The notes under the pieces were generated by a model. That model saw only the letters and a list, made by a program, of their open reading frames with translations. It searched no databases and was not told where the DNA came from. A stretch of 64,000 nucleotides of DNA from Thermodesulfobacteriota bacterium (GTDB lineage: Bacteria > Desulfobacterota > GWC2-55-46), in contig CP129479.1 in NCBI GenBank assembly GCA_030583865.1, forward strand, positions 2,008,819 through 2,072,818, read 5' to 3'. Of the stretch, positions 1 through 8,584 are shown in pieces. The translations under genes were made by a program, and so were the position numbers. Each line of letters opens with the position of its first letter. The first letter of the stretch is position 1.

Positions 1-440
1 AGGATAGCGGGTGCCTGGTCGGGGATTCCATAATATCGTCCTTTGGCGGCCACTTTGCGGCAGTAATCGAAGTAATCGGAAAGGACCGGAAGACCCTTGT
101 AAGGGCCGTAAACAGGGTAAAGGGCCTGTTGACCCTGAAATCAAAGGAGCTTGCAATCGAAAAAAGCCGGACCTTCGGAAACGTGCATATCATGCTACAC
201 GGCCCGAACAGGCCCGACGCCCTCTACATGGTCTCGAAGCTCCTTGACGGCTCCAAGGCGGCAGTGACCTGCATTGAGTCCAAGTCCGATTCAGGGGGCA
301 TGCTATTCGCGGTAACGATAGAGGCCTATTGCCCTTCCAGCTCCGCCCGGAAAAAGCTTGAGGGCCAGGTCCATTCACTTGCCCGGCGGCTCGGCGTGAA
401 ATCCTCTGTAAGCTTCCTGGACTCGGACGAGATCCCCTGA
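1..440 (+). CDS. Tandem ACT-domain regulator, GcvR-like (5' end outside window)
   Basis: The reading frame is open from the first full codon (position 3) to TGA at 438-440, giving 145 visible residues; the start lies upstream. The visible N-terminal part (CLVGDSIISSFGGHFAAVIEV) resembles the second half of a first ACT domain. The second part begins HIMLHGPNRPDALYMVSKLL and alternates strands and helices like a second ACT domain (the GpDrPGiv signature of GcvR and PurU N-termini). Proteins of this family sense small molecules, often amino acids, without a DNA-binding domain of their own. The ligand cannot be read from the sequence. An internal ATG at 129 is unlikely to be the true start because the ACT fold extends upstream of it. 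Confidence 0.7.
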   Translation, partial: DSGCLVGDSIISSFGGHFAAVIEVIGKDRKTLVRAVNRVKGLLTLKSKELAIEKSRTFGNVHIMLHGPNRPDALYMVSKLLDGSKAAVTCIESKSDSGGMLFAVTIEAYCPSSSARKKLEGQVHSLARRLGVKSSVSFLDSDEIP

Positions 441-497
441 TTTCACATGTCTACCTTTTCGCACCAGATTATGCCTATGAAACAAGGCCGTTCCGCC

Positions 498-548
498 CGC
501 AAGGGCATTGTCAACCTATTCTATGTTTAAGTTGACAATGCCCTTGCG
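498..548. promoter_or_regulatory. Candidate BirA (biotin repressor) operator upstream of bioB
   Basis: A perfect 18-bp inverted repeat (498-515 and 531-548) with a 15-nt loop contains the half-sites TTGTCAAC (508-515) and GTTGACAA (531-538). This resembles the known BirA consensus TTGTAAACC-N14/15-GGTTTACAA, and the site lies just upstream of the biotin operon. With 9-mer half-sites the spacer is 13, shorter than the published spacing. The alternative is a rho-independent terminator of the upstream gene, but no T-run follows the stem. Confidence 0.55.
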
Positions 549-560
549 CTATGCTATTCA
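532..560 (+). promoter_or_regulatory. Candidate sigma70 promoter of the biotin operon, inside the operator
   Basis: A perfect -35 box TTGACA (532-537) is followed after 17 nt by TATTCA (555-560). The -35 box is part of the right half of the inverted repeat at 498-548, so a repressor bound there would block the promoter. The -10 box is weak (3 of 6). Confidence 0.45.
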
Positions 561-590
561 AATCCTGGGAACATACTTCAAATAATTGGA

Positions 591-660
591 GGCAGCCTCT
601 AAAAAATCAGAGCTTTTTCCCGCAGAGTCCTGGGAAAAGATCAATTTTAGAAGGCTGCCT
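591..660. repeat. Repeat A, short form, in the bioB leader
   Basis: Terminal inverted repeats GGCAGCCT (591-598) and AGGCTGCC (652-659) enclose TCTAAAAAATCAGAG on the left and AGAGTCCTGGGAAAAGATCAATTTTAG-like sequence on the right. The same end sequences flank the long copies at 41542-41685 and 63233-63375, but the roughly 70-bp central hairpin present there is absent here. It lies between the promoter and the bioB start, in a frame that stays open into bioB. Confidence 0.8.
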
Positions 661-669
661 GGAAAGACA

Positions 670-1653
670 ATGGAAACCATACTGAAGACCGCCCTTGAAA
701 AGGGCCTCTCGGGCGAAGGCCTCTCCGAAGGCGAGGCCCTTGAGTTTGCAAGCCTGCCGGATTCGTCCATTTACGAATCACTCGCAATTACCGAGAAAGT
801 CAGGCGCCGTCACAAGGGGGTCGAGGTAAACCTCTGCGCCATCGTAAACGCAAAGAGCGGCCTGTGCAAGGAGGACTGCTCCTTCTGCTCCCAATCCGTC
901 AAGTACCCCACGGGAGCGGCCGAATACCCCATGTCCGGGCCATCCGAGATCATCGGCGCGGCAATAGAAGCGGCAAGGACCGGGGCGCGCGAGTTCTCGA
1001 TAGTCGCAAGCGGCACCCGGATAGAGAAGGAGAAGGACATATCCGCGCTTTCCGAAGCCATAAGAGGGATGCGGGGCATGGAGCTTGAGAGCTGCGCCTC
1101 GCTCGGCATGCTCACGAGAGATACCCTGAAGAAATTAAAAGAGAGCGGGCTTGAGAGCTACCACCACAACCTCGAGACCGGTCGGAGCTTCTTTCCAAAG
1201 GTTTGCACGACACACGAATACGAAGAGGACGTTGCGGTTATAAAGGCAGCCAAGGAACTCGGGTTTCACGTCTGCTCGGGCGGCATATTCGGGCTCGGAG
1301 AGGGCTGGGATGTGAGGATAGAGCTACTTTCCACCTTAAGGGAGCTTGAGGTCGATTCCATCCCCATAAACTTCCTGAACCCCAGGCCGGGCACGCCGCT
1401 CGAAGGGGCGAGCTACCTTACCCCGATAGAGTGCCTGAAGATAATAGCCCTCGCGAGGCTCATGCTCCCTGCGAGGGACATAATAATCTGCGGCGGCAGG
1501 CAGGTGAACCTCCGCGACCTGCAGCCCCTCATATTCGCGGCAGGCGCGAACGGCATGATGATAGGCAACTACCTCACCACACCCGGGCGGGCCCCTGAAG
1601 AAGACCTCCGGATGCTCTCGGACCTGGGCCTCAGGCCCCGCGGCTACAAGTAA
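670..1653 (+). CDS. bioB: Biotin synthase BioB
   Basis: Radical-SAM enzyme that inserts sulfur into dethiobiotin, the last step of biotin synthesis. With ATG at 670 it has 327 residues, normal for BioB. The radical-SAM cluster ligands C66-x3-C70-x2-C73 (CKEDCSFC) are present, followed by the BioB-type SQSVKYPTG; later cysteines in ESCASLG and HVCSGG and the arginine of CGGRQ fit the second iron-sulfur site. The frame is open up to TTG at 586, but the extra 28 codons lie in repeat A. ATG 670 has GGAAAG five bases upstream, so it is chosen. First gene of bioBFHCAD. Confidence 0.97.
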   Translation: METILKTALEKGLSGEGLSEGEALEFASLPDSSIYESLAITEKVRRRHKGVEVNLCAIVNAKSGLCKEDCSFCSQSVKYPTGAAEYPMSGPSEIIGAAIEAARTGAREFSIVASGTRIEKEKDISALSEAIRGMRGMELESCASLGMLTRDTLKKLKESGLESYHHNLETGRSFFPKVCTTHEYEEDVAVIKAAKELGFHVCSGGIFGLGEGWDVRIELLSTLRELEVDSIPINFLNPRPGTPLEGASYLTPIECLKIIALARLMLPARDIIICGGRQVNLRDLQPLIFAAGANGMMIGNYLTTPGRAPEEDLRMLSDLGLRPRGYK

Positions 1654-1690
1654 TCTTTATATAGCAGCTTTCTAAAACTCCGTTTTTATC

Positions 1691-1822
1691 CAGGCTGCTC
1701 AAAAAGCTCCAGATGCGAGGCCCCACTGGAACAGGGGAGCAAGGAATGAGGCGTACTTTTCGTGTACGCCGGAGTGTCCAGCGACGTAGCCTTCGACGCA
1801 GATGGACTTTTTCAGTAGCCTG
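1691..1822. repeat. Repeat B between bioB and bioF
   Basis: Ends CAGGCTGCTCAAAAAG (1691-1706) and CTTTTTCAGTAGCCTG (1807-1822) are imperfect inverted repeats, and a central hairpin GGCGTAC/GTACGCC lies at 1750-1756/1764-1770. A second copy with the same ends lies at 42977-43095. The element ends four bases before the bioF ATG and occupies the place where a Shine-Dalgarno would be expected. Confidence 0.75.
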
Positions 1823-1826
1823 ATAG

Positions 1827-2990
1827 ATGAACCCCATGCTCAAATACATAGATGAAGAGCTATTGAGGCTCGACTCCCTGGGCCTTTTGCGGAAGCTCAA
1901 GACCGTTCACGGGCCGCAGGGGCCGAGGGGCGTCGTGAACGGCAGGGAAGCGCTTATAATGTGCTCTAATGATTACCTGGGCCTTGCCGGACACCCGCTC
2001 GTAAAGGAGGCCGCAATCGAGGCCGTCAGGAAGTGGGGGGCCGGGGCCGGGGCGTCGAGGCTCGTATCAGGCACAATGGAGCCCCATGTAATGCTCGAAG
2101 GGCGGATAACGGCCTTCAAAAAGGCCGAGGCCGCGCTCCTATTCAATTCCGGCTATAATGCGAACCTCGGCGTCATCTCCGCCCTTATGGACAGGTCCTC
2201 CGAGGTATTCTCGGATAAACTTAATCATGCGTCCATCGTGGACGCCTGCGTACTCAGCCGGGCCAAGGCCAGGAGATACCCTTCAAGGGACGTAAACGCC
2301 CTTGAAAGGCTCCTCAAGGCTTCGAAGGCTAAAAGAAAGCTGATAGCCACCGACAGCGTCTTCAGCATGGACGGGACCATAGCGCCATTGAACGATATTA
2401 CAGGACTCCTCGATAAATACGGGGCCATGCTCCTTGTCGATGACGCGCACTCAACCGGCGTCCTCGGCCCCGGAGGCCGCGGGAGCCTCGAGCATTTCAG
2501 CATCAGCCACCCGGCTGTAATCGTAATGGGCACTCTCGGCAAGGCGCTCGGCTCATTCGGAGCGTTCGTGACAGGGGGCCGCGCCTTGATAGGCCTCCTG
2601 GTCTCGAAGGCACGGCCGTTCATCTACACGACCGCCCTTCCACCCTCGGTCTGCGGCGCGGCCATGAAGGCGTTCGATATCGTGGAGAACGAGCCCGGCC
2701 TCAGGCAAAGGCTCTGGGAGAATACGGCAAGGCTCAAGGAAGGCCTTTTGGGTTTGGGGCTCGACACACTGGGGAGCGAAACGCCCATTGTGCCGGTAAA
2801 GCTCGGCGCAGCAAAAAAGGCAATGGACATATCGGACAGGCTCCTTGAAAGGGGCGTCTTCATACAGGCCATCAGGCCTCCGACCGTGCCCGAGGGGACC
2901 TCGCGCCTCCGGATGACATTGTCCGCATCGCACACCGCGGAGGACGTCGATTCCGTGCTCTCCGCGCTGAGGGATGCCCTCTATGGCTGA
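1827..2990 (+). CDS. bioF: 8-amino-7-oxononanoate synthase BioF
   Basis: PLP enzyme that condenses pimeloyl-thioester with alanine to give KAPA. It has 387 residues, the family length. Visible signatures are LNHAS (H134), the PLP-ring aspartate in VDDAHSTG (205-211) and the Schiff-base lysine K239 in GTLGKALGSFG. The start at 1827 is the first in-frame ATG after repeat B; no clear Shine-Dalgarno precedes it or the alternative ATG at 1836. It follows bioB on the same strand and overlaps the next gene. Confidence 0.95.
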   Translation: MNPMLKYIDEELLRLDSLGLLRKLKTVHGPQGPRGVVNGREALIMCSNDYLGLAGHPLVKEAAIEAVRKWGAGAGASRLVSGTMEPHVMLEGRITAFKKAEAALLFNSGYNANLGVISALMDRSSEVFSDKLNHASIVDACVLSRAKARRYPSRDVNALERLLKASKAKRKLIATDSVFSMDGTIAPLNDITGLLDKYGAMLLVDDAHSTGVLGPGGRGSLEHFSISHPAVIVMGTLGKALGSFGAFVTGGRALIGLLVSKARPFIYTTALPPSVCGAAMKAFDIVENEPGLRQRLWENTARLKEGLLGLGLDTLGSETPIVPVKLGAAKKAMDISDRLLERGVFIQAIRPPTVPEGTSRLRMTLSASHTAEDVDSVLSALRDALYG

Positions 2991-3768
2991 GGGCGGCTTA
3001 GTATTCGTCCACGGATGGGCGACAGACAGCCGGTCCTGGGACGCGGCAACGGAAAGGCTCGGGAGCGGACATATAACGGTAAATCTGCCCGGCCACGGCG
3101 GCCAAAGGGCCTGGGACGAACCTACCCTTGCCCCGGCAATAAGGGAGCTATCGGAGCGCACGCAAGGCCTCAGGGACGCGGTCGGCATAGGATGGTCACT
3201 CGGCGCGGAGGTGCTTATTGCGGCATATCCGGCTCTTAAGGAAAGGTTCCGCGCCCTCATACTCGTCGGCTCGACCCCGTGCTTCGTTGCAAAGGATGAC
3301 TTCCCCTGGGGCCAGTCCAGGGCGCTCGTGAAACGCATGATAACGGACATGAAAAAAGACCCGGCCTCGACGGTCGAAAGGTTTTATAAGCTCAACTTCA
3401 CGGACGAGGAGCTGGCTTCTGCCGGGGCCACGGCCTTTCTTGGGCGATACAGGTATCCGGGGCCGATATCCTGCGAAGGCCCGGTCCCCGGCTGTTTTCC
3501 GTCTTTCAGGTACGATGAAATAACCAGGGCGCTTGAGGCGCTTTACTCCGCTGACCTGAGGGACAGGCTAAAGGAAATAAACTTGCCGGTACTCCTCGTA
3601 CACGGGGCGATGGACACCGTTTGCCCGCCAGGGGCCGCCGAGTACATGGCCGAAAAAATAAAAAACGCCAGGCTCGAAATAATGAGGGGGACCGGGCATG
3701 CGCCCTTCATTACAAAGCCCGATTCGTTCATGTCCGTCGTAAACGATTTTATTTCCTCATCGGGGTAG
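2983..3768 (+). CDS. bioH: Pimeloyl-[ACP] methyl ester esterase, BioH-like
   Basis: Alpha/beta-hydrolase of 261 residues. It shows the oxyanion-hole HGW near the N-terminus, the nucleophile elbow GWSLG (S72), an acid in VHGAMD and a catalytic histidine in GTGHAPF near the C-terminus. In the BioC-BioH route this enzyme removes the methyl ester from pimeloyl-ACP methyl ester, and bioC lies directly downstream. The ATG at 2983 overlaps the end of bioF and has GAGGG nine bases upstream; an ATG at 2974 is possible. Assignment as BioH rather than another biotin-operon hydrolase rests on the triad and context. Confidence 0.8.
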   Translation: MAEGGLVFVHGWATDSRSWDAATERLGSGHITVNLPGHGGQRAWDEPTLAPAIRELSERTQGLRDAVGIGWSLGAEVLIAAYPALKERFRALILVGSTPCFVAKDDFPWGQSRALVKRMITDMKKDPASTVERFYKLNFTDEELASAGATAFLGRYRYPGPISCEGPVPGCFPSFRYDEITRALEALYSADLRDRLKEINLPVLLVHGAMDTVCPPGAAEYMAEKIKNARLEIMRGTGHAPFITKPDSFMSVVNDFISSSG

Positions 3769-3774
3769 GTTTGC

Positions 3775-4581
3775 ATGCTAAAGGCCTGTTTCGACAAATC
3801 AGCGGTCAGGAGGTCCTTTTCGCGGGCGGCATCCACCTACGACGAGTTCGCGGACTTTCAGTACGAAACCGCCAATAAAGTCTCGGCAGCGCTGAGAGAA
3901 CTCCTTCCGGAAGGCGGAATCGGCAAGGGCATGTCCGTCCTCGATATAGGCTGCGGCACAGGCTCGCTCGCGGAGCTTATACTGTCATGCCTTCCGGGGG
4001 CCAGGGTCTTCGGGTGCGACCTGGCCTTCCCTATGCTCCGCAGGGCAGGCGAGAAGCTCGGACAGAGGCTTACGGGCCTTGCAGGGGCGGACTGCGAAGC
4101 CCTTCCGTTCAGGGATTCCACCTTTGATTGCGCGGCATCAAGCCTTACATACCAGTGGGCCGGGGACCTCTCCTCGGCTTTTGCCGAGGCGTGCCGCGTG
4201 CTCAAGCCGGGCGGCCTCTTCGCCATCTCTACGCTCGGGCCAGGGACCTTGTCCGAATTGAGGGAATGCTACCCCGGATACCGGGGCCTTGAGTTCAAAG
4301 CTTCCGATGAAGTCACGAACGAGGCGGAGAGGGCCGGTCTTGAGATAATAAGTGCGGATAAAAGAATTGTCAAAAAGGCCTATAAGGATTTCTATGAGCT
4401 TCTACGGACGCTCAAGCACATAGGCGCCGCGCCTCCGTTGGAGCGCGGCAAAGGGCTTGCGCCCGTAAGGGAGCTCAGGGAGGCAGGGGCTGCCTATGCC
4501 CGGAAGTTCCCGGCTGATGGCCAGGGCGTCACCGCAAGCTACGGGCTTATAATAATCACCGCAAGGAAAAAACGGCCATGA
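3775..4581 (+). CDS. bioC: Malonyl-[ACP] O-methyltransferase BioC
   Basis: SAM-dependent methyltransferase that caps malonyl-ACP so that the fatty-acid machinery can build pimelate. The 268-residue protein opens with the BioC-type segment SFSRAASTYDEFADFQ and carries SAM motif I VLDIGCGTG (55-63), motif II around GCDLAF and the ALPF / W-G-DLSSAF region typical of BioC. It starts six bases after bioH and overlaps bioA by four bases (ATGA), indicating translational coupling. Confidence 0.93.
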   Translation: MLKACFDKSAVRRSFSRAASTYDEFADFQYETANKVSAALRELLPEGGIGKGMSVLDIGCGTGSLAELILSCLPGARVFGCDLAFPMLRRAGEKLGQRLTGLAGADCEALPFRDSTFDCAASSLTYQWAGDLSSAFAEACRVLKPGGLFAISTLGPGTLSELRECYPGYRGLEFKASDEVTNEAERAGLEIISADKRIVKKAYKDFYELLRTLKHIGAAPPLERGKGLAPVRELREAGAAYARKFPADGQGVTASYGLIIITARKKRP

Positions 4582-5948
4582 AAAAAAAGACAGCCGGGCT
4601 AGTCGGGCTGGATAAAAACCACGTGTGGCATCCCTTCACGCAGATGCGCGAATGGGAGGCTTCCGACCCCCTTGTAATCGAGCGGGGACAAGGGAGCTAC
4701 CTCATCGATACCGAGGGCAGGCGCTACCTGGACGGCGTATCCTCCCTTTGGGTCAATGTCCACGGCCACAGGAAAAGGGAGGTAGACCGGGCCATAAAAG
4801 AGCAGCTGGGCCGAATCGCCCACTCGACTCTCCTCGGGCTCGCAAACGTCCCATCCATAAAACTTGCGGAAAGGCTCGTAAAGGCCGCGCCGAAGGGGCT
4901 TACCAGGGTCTTCTATTCGGACAACGGCTCTACTGCCGTCGAGATAGCCCTCAAGATGGCCTTCCAGTTCTGTGAAGAGACCGCAAAACCCGGGAAGAAA
5001 CGGTTCGTCGCCTTCACCGGGGCCTATCACGGCGACACCTTCGGGTCAATGAGCGTCGGCGAGATAGACATATTCGTAAAGAAGTACAGGCCGCTCCTCT
5101 TCAGGCCCTTCCGCGCTCCATACCCGTACTGCTACAGGTGCCCGATCAAGGCGAAAAAAGCCTTCCCGGACTGCAAGACCGCGTGCCTCAAGGCTTTCGA
5201 GGATGTGTTAAAGAAGCACCACAAGGAGATCGCGGCCTGCGTGATCGAGCCGATCCTTCAGGGCGCGGCGGGCGTGGTCATCTCGCCCCCCGGGTTCCTC
5301 AAGGAAGTAAGAAGGCTTACGAAAAAATATGACGTCCTCCTCATAGCCGACGAGGTCGCTACAGGCTTCGGCAGGACCGGCCATATGTTCGCCTGCGATG
5401 CCGAAAAGGTCTCCCCTGATTTCCTCTGCCTTGCCAAGGGCCTTACAGGGGGCTACCTCCCGCTTGCCGCGACCCTCACGACGGACAGGGTCTATAAGGC
5501 ATTTTTAGGCAAATACGAGGAGTACAAGAGCTTCTTCCACGGGCACACCTATACCGGGAACCCGCTAGGTTGCGCTGCCGCAATCGCCAGCCTCGATGTA
5601 TTTGAAAAGGAAAAGGTGCTGCAAAAACTCGCACCAAAAGTGAATATTTTCAACGTGTTACTTGAGAAGCTTAAAGGACTGCCGCATGTCGGCGACGTCA
5701 GGCGGATAGGGCTCGTTGCCGGGATAGAGCTCGTAAAGGACAAAAGGACGAAAGAGGCCTACACTGCCCGCGAGCGGGTGGGCTACCGGGCCTGCCTCCG
5801 CGCCAGGGACTACGGGGTAATACTCCGGCCCCTCGGGGACGTTGTCGTCATAATGCCGCCCTTGAGCGCTACCGCAAGAGAAATAGAGAAGATAGTGGAT
5901 GCGGCCTACAGGGGGATAAGGGAGATTACGGAGGGCATTGCCCAGTGA
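4578..5948 (+). CDS. bioA: Adenosylmethionine-8-amino-7-oxononanoate aminotransferase BioA
   Basis: Class III PLP aminotransferase converting KAPA to DAPA with SAM as amino donor. The 456-residue protein starts with the characteristic HVWHPFTQM (14-22), has the PLP aspartate D258 in ADEVATGFGRTG and the PLP lysine K287 in LAKGLTGGYLPLAA. An unusual cysteine set, C185-x2-C188-x10-C199-x3-C203, sits in the middle of the protein; such cysteines occur in some BioA subfamilies, and whether they bind a metal is unknown. Overlaps bioC and bioD by four bases each. Confidence 0.96.
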   Translation: MKKKTAGLVGLDKNHVWHPFTQMREWEASDPLVIERGQGSYLIDTEGRRYLDGVSSLWVNVHGHRKREVDRAIKEQLGRIAHSTLLGLANVPSIKLAERLVKAAPKGLTRVFYSDNGSTAVEIALKMAFQFCEETAKPGKKRFVAFTGAYHGDTFGSMSVGEIDIFVKKYRPLLFRPFRAPYPYCYRCPIKAKKAFPDCKTACLKAFEDVLKKHHKEIAACVIEPILQGAAGVVISPPGFLKEVRRLTKKYDVLLIADEVATGFGRTGHMFACDAEKVSPDFLCLAKGLTGGYLPLAATLTTDRVYKAFLGKYEEYKSFFHGHTYTGNPLGCAAAIASLDVFEKEKVLQKLAPKVNIFNVLLEKLKGLPHVGDVRRIGLVAGIELVKDKRTKEAYTARERVGYRACLRARDYGVILRPLGDVVVIMPPLSATAREIEKIVDAAYRGIREITEGIAQ

Positions 5949-6634
5949 AACGCGCCTTCTTCATCACAGGCACCGACACCGGAGTCGGCAAGACCGAGGC
6001 CGCCTGCATGCTCGCAAGGGCCTTCAGGGCAGCGGGCTTGAAGCCCGGGGTCATGAAGCCGGTGGAGACCGGCTGCCCTGAAAGGGACGGCAGGCTCGTG
6101 CCGACTGACGCCCTGAGGCTCAAGGAGGCATCCGGCACCGAAGCCCCGCTTGAGCTTATAAACCCATACAGGTTCGCGCCGCCGCTCGCGCCTTTTACCG
6201 CTTCTGAGCTTTCAGGCGCAACAATTGATTTTGAGAGGATAAGATCCTGCCTTAAAGAGCTTTCGAATATGCATGACCTCATGCTCGTCGAGGGTGCGGG
6301 CGGACTCCTTACGCCGATCGCTCAGGATACATACATGGCAGACCTTGCCCTCGACCTCGGCCTCCCTGCCATCATCGTTTCAGCCAACCGGCTCGGCACA
6401 ATCAACCACACGCTCATGACGATTAAGTGCGCCGGGTACATGGGCATCAAAGTGGCCGGGATAATCCTCAACAACCCCGGCCCCAACGGAAGCGACCCGA
6501 GCCGCGCACACAACCGGGCCTCAATCGAAAGGCTCTCCCCAGCGCCAATCCTCTTCGAAGCGCCGTTCTCCTCAAAAAACGAGGCCCCCTTCCTTCCGGA
6601 AGAGGGCCTCGTCGCAAGCCTTCTCAGGGCCTGA
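5945..6634 (+). CDS. bioD: ATP-dependent dethiobiotin synthetase BioD
   Basis: Closes the ureido ring of dethiobiotin from DAPA, CO2 and ATP. The 229-residue protein begins with GTG (GTGA overlap with the bioA stop). It has the P-loop GTDTGVGKT (9-17), the MKPVETG motif and the VEGAGGLLTPI motif of the family. Last gene of the operon; it converges with the aconitase gene, leaving only 15 bases and no obvious terminator between them. Confidence 0.95.
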   Translation: MKRAFFITGTDTGVGKTEAACMLARAFRAAGLKPGVMKPVETGCPERDGRLVPTDALRLKEASGTEAPLELINPYRFAPPLAPFTASELSGATIDFERIRSCLKELSNMHDLMLVEGAGGLLTPIAQDTYMADLALDLGLPAIIVSANRLGTINHTLMTIKCAGYMGIKVAGIILNNPGPNGSDPSRAHNRASIERLSPAPILFEAPFSSKNEAPFLPEEGLVASLLRA

Positions 6635-6649
6635 CCCTTTCGGATCCGC

Positions 6650-8584
6650 TTAAGCCCTTGCGGCGGTCGTGTAATTGAGCGTGCCGCCCGCGAGTATGGT
6701 CTCTATCTGCCTCGGCGAATAGCCGTGCCTGAGCTTGTATTCGCTGCCCTTGGTCACGTTCTTGAGCGTTACCGTCTCGCTTGAGGTCAGGGCCTGCCTG
6801 AGGCCGGGAAGCTCGAGCTCGTCGCCGTCGGCAATGGAGTCATAATCCGCCGGGTTCTCGAAGGTAAGGGGCAGTATGCCGAAGTTCACGAGGTTGTCCT
6901 TGTGGATGCGGGCGAAGCTCTTGGCGATAATCGCCTTTATCCCGAGGTACATGGGGCAGAGGGCCGCGTGCTCGCGCGAAGAGCCCTGGCCGTAGTTCTC
7001 GCCGCCCAGCACGAACCCGCCTCCGGCGGCCTTGGCCTTCTCGTGGAACTTGGCGTCTATCTGCGAAAAGACGCTCTCGGAATACTTGGGCACGTTAGAG
7101 CGGTACTTGAGCCACGTGCCCGCAGGGGTTATGTGGTCGGTCGTAATGTTGTCCCCGAGCTTTATGAGCACATTGCCCTTCAATGAATCCGGCAGGGCGG
7201 CCTGCTTGGGTAGCTCCTTTATGTTCGGGCCCCTGGCTACGGTCACCTTCGAGGGGTCCTTTGCCGGGGGTATTACCATCGAATCGTCTATGAGGAACTT
7301 GGCCGGCGCCTTGACCTTGGGGAACTTGCCGAGCTTCCTCGGGTCGGTTATTACGCCGTATACCGCGGCGGCCACAGCCACCTCGGGGCTGCAGAGGTAG
7401 ACCTTGCCGTCCTTGGTGCCGGACCTTCCCTCGAAGTTCCTGTTGAATGTGCGGAGAGATACGCCTCCGGACGGGGGCGACTGGCCGTTCCCTATGCACG
7501 GGCCGCAGGTGGCTTCGAGTATCCTCGCGCCAGCCTCTATCAGGTGCGAAAGCCCCTTGTTCAAGGCCATCATGTCGAGCACCTGCTTGGAGCCCGGGGA
7601 GATGGTCATGCTTACCTCGGGGTGCACCTTGTGCCCGCCCTTGTGAAGGACCTCGGAAACGAGCATCAGGTCCCTGTATGAGGAGTTCGTGCAGCTTCCC
7701 ACGCAGACCTGGTCGACCTTAAGCCCCTCGACTTCCGAGACCTTGCAGACCTGGTCAGGCATGTGGGGCCTGGCTATCATGGGCTCGAGCTTGGAGAGGT
7801 CTATGTCTATCACCTCGTCGTACTTCGCGTCCTCGTCCGCCTTGAGCTCTATCCAGTCCGCTTCCCTGCCCTGCGCGGCGAGGAATTCCATTGTGACCTC
7901 GTCGGAGGGGAAAACCGAGCTTGTGGCGCCGAGCTCCGCGCCCATGTTGGTTATCGTGGCCCTCTCCGGGACCGAGAGGGATTTCACGCCCTCTCCGCCG
8001 TACTCGATTACCTTGCCAACGCCGCCCTTCACGGTCATCCTGCGGAGGAGCTCGAGGATCACGTCCTTGGCGGACACCCAGGGCTTGAGCTTGCCCTTGA
8101 GCTTGACGAGGACTATCTTCGGATAGGTAAGGCTGAACGGGCCGCCGCCCATGGCGACGGCAACGTCGAGGCCGCCCGCGCCTATGGCAAGCATGCCTAT
8201 GCCGCCGCCCGTGGGGGTGTGGCTGTCGGAGCCGAGCATGGTCTTGCCGGGCTTTCCGAACCTTTCGAGATGGACCTGGTGGCAGATGCCGTTCCCGGGC
8301 TTTGAAAAGTAGATGCCGTATTTGGAGGCGAGGGTCTGGAGGAACCTGTGGTCGTCGGCGTTCTCGAATCCGCCGTACTGGAGCGTGTTGTGATCTACGT
8401 AGCTCACCGAAAGCTCGGTTGCGACCCTCGGCACGCCCATCGCCTCGAACTGCAGGTACGCCATCGTGCCCGTGGCGTCCTGGGTGATGGTCTGGTCTAT
8501 CCTGATGTTCACCTCTTTGCCCTTTACGGGCTCACCTGAGACCAGGTGGCTGTCAATCAGCTTTTCCGCAACGCTCTTGCCCAC
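6650..8584 (-). CDS. Aconitate hydratase, short (Aquifex-type) form
   Basis: TCA-cycle enzyme interconverting citrate and isocitrate through a [4Fe-4S] cluster. The 644-residue protein is shorter than AcnA (about 890) and matches the Aquifex-type aconitase family. Likely cluster ligands are C298 in VGSCTNSS and C360/C363 in CGPCIGNG; the active-site segment GSDSHTPTGGG is at 118-128. The C-terminal swivel domain shows GDNITTDHITPAGTW and GENYGQGSSREHAA. It starts with GTG at 8584, preceded by GGAGGAG with a five-base spacer. Homoaconitase or isopropylmalate isomerase large subunits lack the fused swivel, so aconitase is preferred. Confidence 0.9.
   Translation of the reverse strand: MGKSVAEKLIDSHLVSGEPVKGKEVNIRIDQTITQDATGTMAYLQFEAMGVPRVATELSVSYVDHNTLQYGGFENADDHRFLQTLASKYGIYFSKPGNGICHQVHLERFGKPGKTMLGSDSHTPTGGGIGMLAIGAGGLDVAVAMGGGPFSLTYPKIVLVKLKGKLKPWVSAKDVILELLRRMTVKGGVGKVIEYGGEGVKSLSVPERATITNMGAELGATSSVFPSDEVTMEFLAAQGREADWIELKADEDAKYDEVIDIDLSKLEPMIARPHMPDQVCKVSEVEGLKVDQVCVGSCTNSSYRDLMLVSEVLHKGGHKVHPEVSMTISPGSKQVLDMMALNKGLSHLIEAGARILEATCGPCIGNGQSPPSGGVSLRTFNRNFEGRSGTKDGKVYLCSPEVAVAAAVYGVITDPRKLGKFPKVKAPAKFLIDDSMVIPPAKDPSKVTVARGPNIKELPKQAALPDSLKGNVLIKLGDNITTDHITPAGTWLKYRSNVPKYSESVFSQIDAKFHEKAKAAGGGFVLGGENYGQGSSREHAALCPMYLGIKAIIAKSFARIHKDNLVNFGILPLTFENPADYDSIADGDELELPGLRQALTSSETVTLKNVTKGSEYKLRHGYSPRQIETILAGGTLNYTTAARA

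Noticed and set aside
586-669. 28-codon N-terminal extension of BioB from TTG 586
   Set aside because: The codons lie in repeat A, the start codon is rare, and ATG 670 has a proper ribosome-binding site and gives the family length.
6582-6610. Hairpin GAGGCCC...GGGCCTC at the end of bioD as a terminator
   Set aside because: It lies within the coding sequence and has no T-run on either strand.
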